Below are positions 7,179 to 8,498 of a stretch of 8,498 nt of DNA, piece by piece. The DNA is taken from assembly GCA_964390715.1 (NCBI GenBank), contig CAYMIM010000040.1, forward strand, positions 1 through 8,498, written 5' to 3'. The notes below the pieces were generated by a model. That model had not been told where the DNA came from. It did not search any database and saw only the letters and a list, made by a program, of their open reading frames with translations. This stretch comes from JACOVP01 sp964390715 (GTDB taxonomy: Archaea; Nanobdellota; Nanobdellia; SCGC-AAA011-G17; UBA489). The translations under genes were made by a program, and so were the position numbers. Position 1 is the stretch's first letter. Each line of letters starts with the position of its first letter.

Positions 7179-7496
7179 TTAAAATACGCGAGAGACTCCT
7201 TGACTGCCATAATCCTGAGGTCTTTTAATATGTCGACCATGATCATCCATATAACTGAATCCATGATCTTGATCTTCTCGAGTTAATACTCCTTCGTGCA
7301 TCATGGCGTAGACTGTTGACTTATCCTCACCTAATGGAGTATCTTTTATTTGCCTGTATCCACTTCGGACTTGTTCAGCCAAATCCGCTTCTTGATGTTG
7401 TACAGTACAACCCATTCTTGTTAATCTTGTCGCATCCCTTTTCATTGGGATTATATCATCTTCTGGATTTAAGCTGTCACCATTTAGATTTGTCAT
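7179..7496 (-). CDS. Small hydrophilic protein of unknown function
   Basis: A 105-residue predicted protein on the minus strand. I recognise no family. It is charged and polar throughout, without signal peptide or membrane segment, has a single cysteine (residue 30), and ends in a His/Asp/Gly-rich tail (GFSYMDDHGRHIKRP). Support for it being real: a GGGAG ribosome binding site (7504-7508) seven bases before the ATG, a 107-nt divergent gap with AT-rich promoter-like sequence, tight convergence with the srp54 stop, and no plus-strand gene competing for the space. Probably cytosolic. The lack of any recognised motif and the single-gene arrangement suggest a lineage-restricted gene. It could still be misread non-coding DNA, but a 318-nt frame with these signals makes that less likely. 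Confidence 0.68.
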   Translation of the reverse strand: MTNLNGDSLNPEDDIIPMKRDATRLTRMGCTVQHQEADLAEQVRSGYRQIKDTPLGEDKSTVYAMMHEGVLTREDQDHGFSYMDDHGRHIKRPQDYGSQGVSRVF

Positions 7497-7503
7497 TTTT
7501 ATT

Positions 7504-7508
7504 CTCCC
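7504..7508 (-). promoter_or_regulatory. Ribosome binding site GGGAG for the minus-strand gene
   Basis: Read on the minus strand, GGGAG sits seven bases before the ATG whose first base is 7496. It supports both the gene and its start. Confidence 0.55.
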
Positions 7509-7558
7509 ATACCTCTTTATCTATACTATTTCTATATCTATTTTACCCAAACTACAAC

Positions 7559-7566
7559 TTTATAAA
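7559..7566. promoter_or_regulatory. Palindromic TATA box TTTATAAA in the divergent gap
   Basis: For the + strand it predicts transcription start near 7590, just upstream of the ribosome binding site of the zinc-ribbon gene. Because TTTATAAA is its own reverse complement it could also drive the minus-strand gene, giving a leader of about 40 nt. AT-rich alternatives for the minus strand lie at 7523-7540. Confidence 0.6.
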
Positions 7567-7592
7567 TGTCACCTATCCCTCTGGTAACTTAA

Positions 7593-7600
7593 GAGGTGAT
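7593..7600 (+). promoter_or_regulatory. Strong ribosome binding site GAGGTGAT that fixes the start of the zinc-ribbon microprotein
   Basis: GAGGTGAT is a full match to the archaeal anti-Shine-Dalgarno and ends three bases before ATG 7604. The open frame continues far upstream to 7316, but that part is antisense to the minus-strand gene. This site shows that translation starts at 7604. Confidence 0.8.
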
Positions 7601-7603
7601 GCT

Positions 7604-7702
7604 ATGCTTACTATCTGTGAAAGCTGCGGACAGCATTTTCACGTTGAAACGGAAGCAGAAGAATTAGGAGACTACTTTTGCATGCACTGCAGAAGTGAAT
7701 AA
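7604..7702 (+). CDS. 32-residue zinc-ribbon microprotein
   Basis: A very short gene with strong start signals (TATA box at 7559-7566 and a full GAGGTGAT ribosome binding site). The protein has two CxxC knuckles, Cys5/Cys8 (CESC) and Cys26/Cys29 (CMHC), separated by 17 residues, the layout of a minimal zinc ribbon. His11 and His13 lie just after the first knuckle. The acidic stretch between the knuckles (ETEAEELGD) is unlike a nucleic-acid-binding surface and may favour a protein partner. It ends two bases before the ATG of the Bud32 kinase, so the two are almost certainly co-transcribed and perhaps translationally coupled. A role linked to Bud32/KEOPS is suggested only by this arrangement. 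Automated gene callers could miss it or extend it wrongly upstream. Confidence 0.75.
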   Translation: MLTICESCGQHFHVETEAEELGDYFCMHCRSE

Positions 7703-7704
7703 CT

Positions 7705-8310
7705 ATGGTTGACCAAGGCGCAGAAGCTATCATCACTATCAAAGGCAACACTGTTGTTAAACAGCGGATTGCTAAATCTTATCGTATTCCTGAGATTGAC
7801 AACAGACTAAGAAAATTACGCACGAGAAGCGAAGCTAAACTTTTACAGAAAGCTGGCGCAGTCGCTCCTCAAGTTTTAGCTGTTGATGAAAAAACTCTGT
7901 CGATTACGATGGAATATTTACAAGGAGATTTACTCAAAGATGTTTTTGATGATCTCCCAGAAAACCAAAGAACAAAACTTCTTCATGACCTAGGAAAAAA
8001 AGTTGGCGCATTGCATGACAAAGACATTGTGCATGGCGACTTGACTACATCGAATATGATCGTGACTAAAGATGGATTGAAGCTTATTGATTTTGGATTG
8101 GGCATGATATCGAAAAAACCTGAAGACAAAGCTGTGGACTTGTATCTCTTACGACAAGCACTGCATAGCAAGCATTATAGACATAGTGAGGAAGCATTTA
8201 CTGCTGTTTTAACAGGCTATAAAATATCACAAGGACATATCGCTGTACTAAAACGACTGGAAAAAGTTGAGCAGCGTGGTAGATACAAGCAAAAGACTAT
8301 TGTTTTCTAA
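7705..8310 (+). CDS. bud32: KEOPS complex kinase/ATPase Bud32
   Basis: Bud32 is the atypical small kinase/ATPase of KEOPS, which with Kae1, Cgi121 and Pcc1 makes N6-threonylcarbamoyladenosine at position 37 of ANN-decoding tRNAs. At 201 residues it is the usual size for a stand-alone Bud32; in some archaea it is fused to Kae1, but not here. Seen: ATP-lysine region VVKQRIAKSYRIPEID (Lys19), RTRSEAKLL, MEYLQGDLL, catalytic loop HGDLTTSN at 110-117 with Asp112, IDFGLG with metal-binding Asp129, the EDKAVDLYLL motif, and a C-terminal RGRY. This family lacks the activation segment and substrate lobe of normal protein kinases, as seen here. It follows the zinc-ribbon gene by two bases. No other KEOPS gene is in the window. 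Confidence 0.95.
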   Translation: MVDQGAEAIITIKGNTVVKQRIAKSYRIPEIDNRLRKLRTRSEAKLLQKAGAVAPQVLAVDEKTLSITMEYLQGDLLKDVFDDLPENQRTKLLHDLGKKVGALHDKDIVHGDLTTSNMIVTKDGLKLIDFGLGMISKKPEDKAVDLYLLRQALHSKHYRHSEEAFTAVLTGYKISQGHIAVLKRLEKVEQRGRYKQKTIVF

Positions 8311-8323
8311 TGATTTTCCATTC

Positions 8324-8331
8324 TTTATAAT
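8324..8331 (+). promoter_or_regulatory. Possible TATA box TTTATAAT upstream of the tRNA gene
   Basis: TTTATAAT lies about 75 nt before the tRNA 5' end. Transcription would start near 8353, leaving a leader of roughly 50 nt for RNase P to remove. No better TATA element is visible nearer the tRNA. Confidence 0.45.
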
Positions 8332-8341
8332 CTTGTCTTCT

Positions 8342-8378
8342 CTTTTTGAGTAGAAACACTATCGAAAGATTCAAAAAG
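8342..8378. repeat. 8-bp perfect inverted repeat enclosing a GAAA-loop mini-hairpin
   Basis: CTTTTTGA (8342-8349) and TCAAAAAG (8371-8378) are exact reverse complements, separated by 21 nt. The spacer ends in ATC-GAAA-GAT (8361-8370), a 3-bp stem with a GNRA-type loop that would stack on the outer stem. It lies between bud32 and the tRNA gene. It may end the bud32 transcript, through its T-run, or be part of the tRNA leader. Function is not determined. Confidence 0.5.
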
Positions 8379-8404
8379 CCTTTCCCGATATCTCTGCATG
8401 TAAT

Positions 8405-8498
8405 AGCCCCGTGGTCCAGTGGTCAAATTTTGCTTCGGGATAAACCGACAAGAGACTTGAGACGATGCCCTTTGGAGGCATAAACGGCAGTTCGAATC
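8405..8498 (+). tRNA. tRNA-Gln (anticodon UUG) with a D-arm intron, 3' end outside the window
   Basis: Seen: 5' acceptor strand AGCCCCG (8405-8411), D-stem GTCC (8414-8417), D-loop AGTGGTCAA (8418-8426), D-stem 3' strand AGAC (8460-8463), anticodon stem ATGCC/GGCAT (8465-8469, 8477-8481) with loop CTTTGGA giving anticodon TTG, variable AAAC, T-stem GGCAG, T-loop TTCGAAT and the first base of the closing strand. The distance from the D-loop to the anticodon arm fits a tRNA only if 8427-8459 is removed. The D-stem then has three pairs (10-25, 11-24, 12-23) plus a C13/A22 mismatch. A1 is typical of archaeal tRNA-Gln, which is usually charged through Glu-tRNA and the GatDE amidotransferase. The missing 3' part should complete T and acceptor stems. 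Confidence 0.88.
8427..8459 (+). other. 33-nt non-canonical tRNA intron with bulge-helix-bulge motif
   Basis: Predicted intron between tRNA positions 21 and 22. Central helix: 8421-8424 (GGTC, exon) with 8454-8457 (GACT, intron), four pairs including one G-U. The two 3-nt bulges are AA^A at 8425-8427 and TG^A at 8458-8460, cut after the second base as archaeal splicing endonuclease does. The inner helix is 8428-8432 with 8449-8453, five pairs including one G-U, topped by CGG/CCG (8436-8438, 8445-8447) with a 6-nt loop. The outer exon helix is essentially absent, which is the relaxed form usual at non-canonical sites. Confidence 0.78.

Noticed and set aside
7316..7603. Upstream extension of the zinc-ribbon frame to a 128-residue protein
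   Set aside because: The extension is antisense to the minus-strand gene, has no protein-like character, and a full ribosome binding site at 7593-7600 fixes the start at 7604.
8414..8441. D-stem formed by GTCC with GGAT at 8438-8441
   Set aside because: It would give a 20-nt D-loop and leave extra sequence before the anticodon arm; the intron model explains all bases better.
8421..8463. Alternative intron helix of TCAA (8423-8426) with TTGA (8457-8460)
   Set aside because: It pairs well as a central helix, but the bases beyond its bulges (8430 onward and up to 8456) do not pair, whereas the chosen register has a 5-bp inner helix.

Overview
The window looks like chromosomal DNA of a DPANN-type archaeon, most like Woesearchaeota or Pacearchaeota. 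The evidence is archaeal: both SRP GTPases have archaeal sequence signatures (for example a TKAD G4 box in FtsY), there is a free-standing archaeal Bud32 kinase, a class III (archaeal pilin-like) signal peptide, TTTATAAA-type TATA boxes about 26 nt before start codons (leaderless genes), and a tRNA gene interrupted by a short intron with a bulge-helix-bulge (BHB) motif. The exact lineage is inferred from the style of the proteins and no search was run.

Layout, left to right. Positions 1-1290 hold the SRP receptor FtsY, whose true start lies before the window. It abuts a small site-2-protease-like membrane metallopeptidase (1291-1863). Next come four exported or membrane-anchored proteins on the + strand: a lipoprotein-like thioredoxin-fold protein without its catalytic cysteines (1930-3351), a single-pass membrane protein of unknown function (3397-4428), a secreted protein with one dockerin-like calcium loop and a Cys-rich module (4473-5072), and a class III signal peptide protein with a TIG-like domain (5085-5795). 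SRP54 follows (5835-7175). A small orphan gene on the - strand (7179-7496) converges on SRP54. It is divergent from a two-gene unit made of a 32-residue zinc-ribbon microprotein (7604-7702) and the Bud32 kinase of the KEOPS tRNA-modification complex (7705-8310). The window ends inside a tRNA-Gln(UUG) gene (8405 onward) that carries an apparent 33-nt intron in its D arm.

How it fits together. SRP54 and FtsY together form the protein part of co-translational targeting, and the genes between them encode exported proteins and a membrane protease. The block therefore reads as a targeting and cell-surface neighbourhood. The right-hand part concerns tRNA: KEOPS acts on tRNA position 37, and the tRNA-Gln needs splicing.

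No CRISPR array, insertion sequence, prophage, attachment site or replication origin was seen. Most of the genome here is tightly packed. The most unusual items are the D-arm tRNA intron, the cysteine-less thioredoxin fold fused to an unknown C-terminal domain, and an FtsY N-terminal extension carrying three amphipathic membrane-targeting-like segments. I did not see strong evidence for a wholly new multi-gene system.
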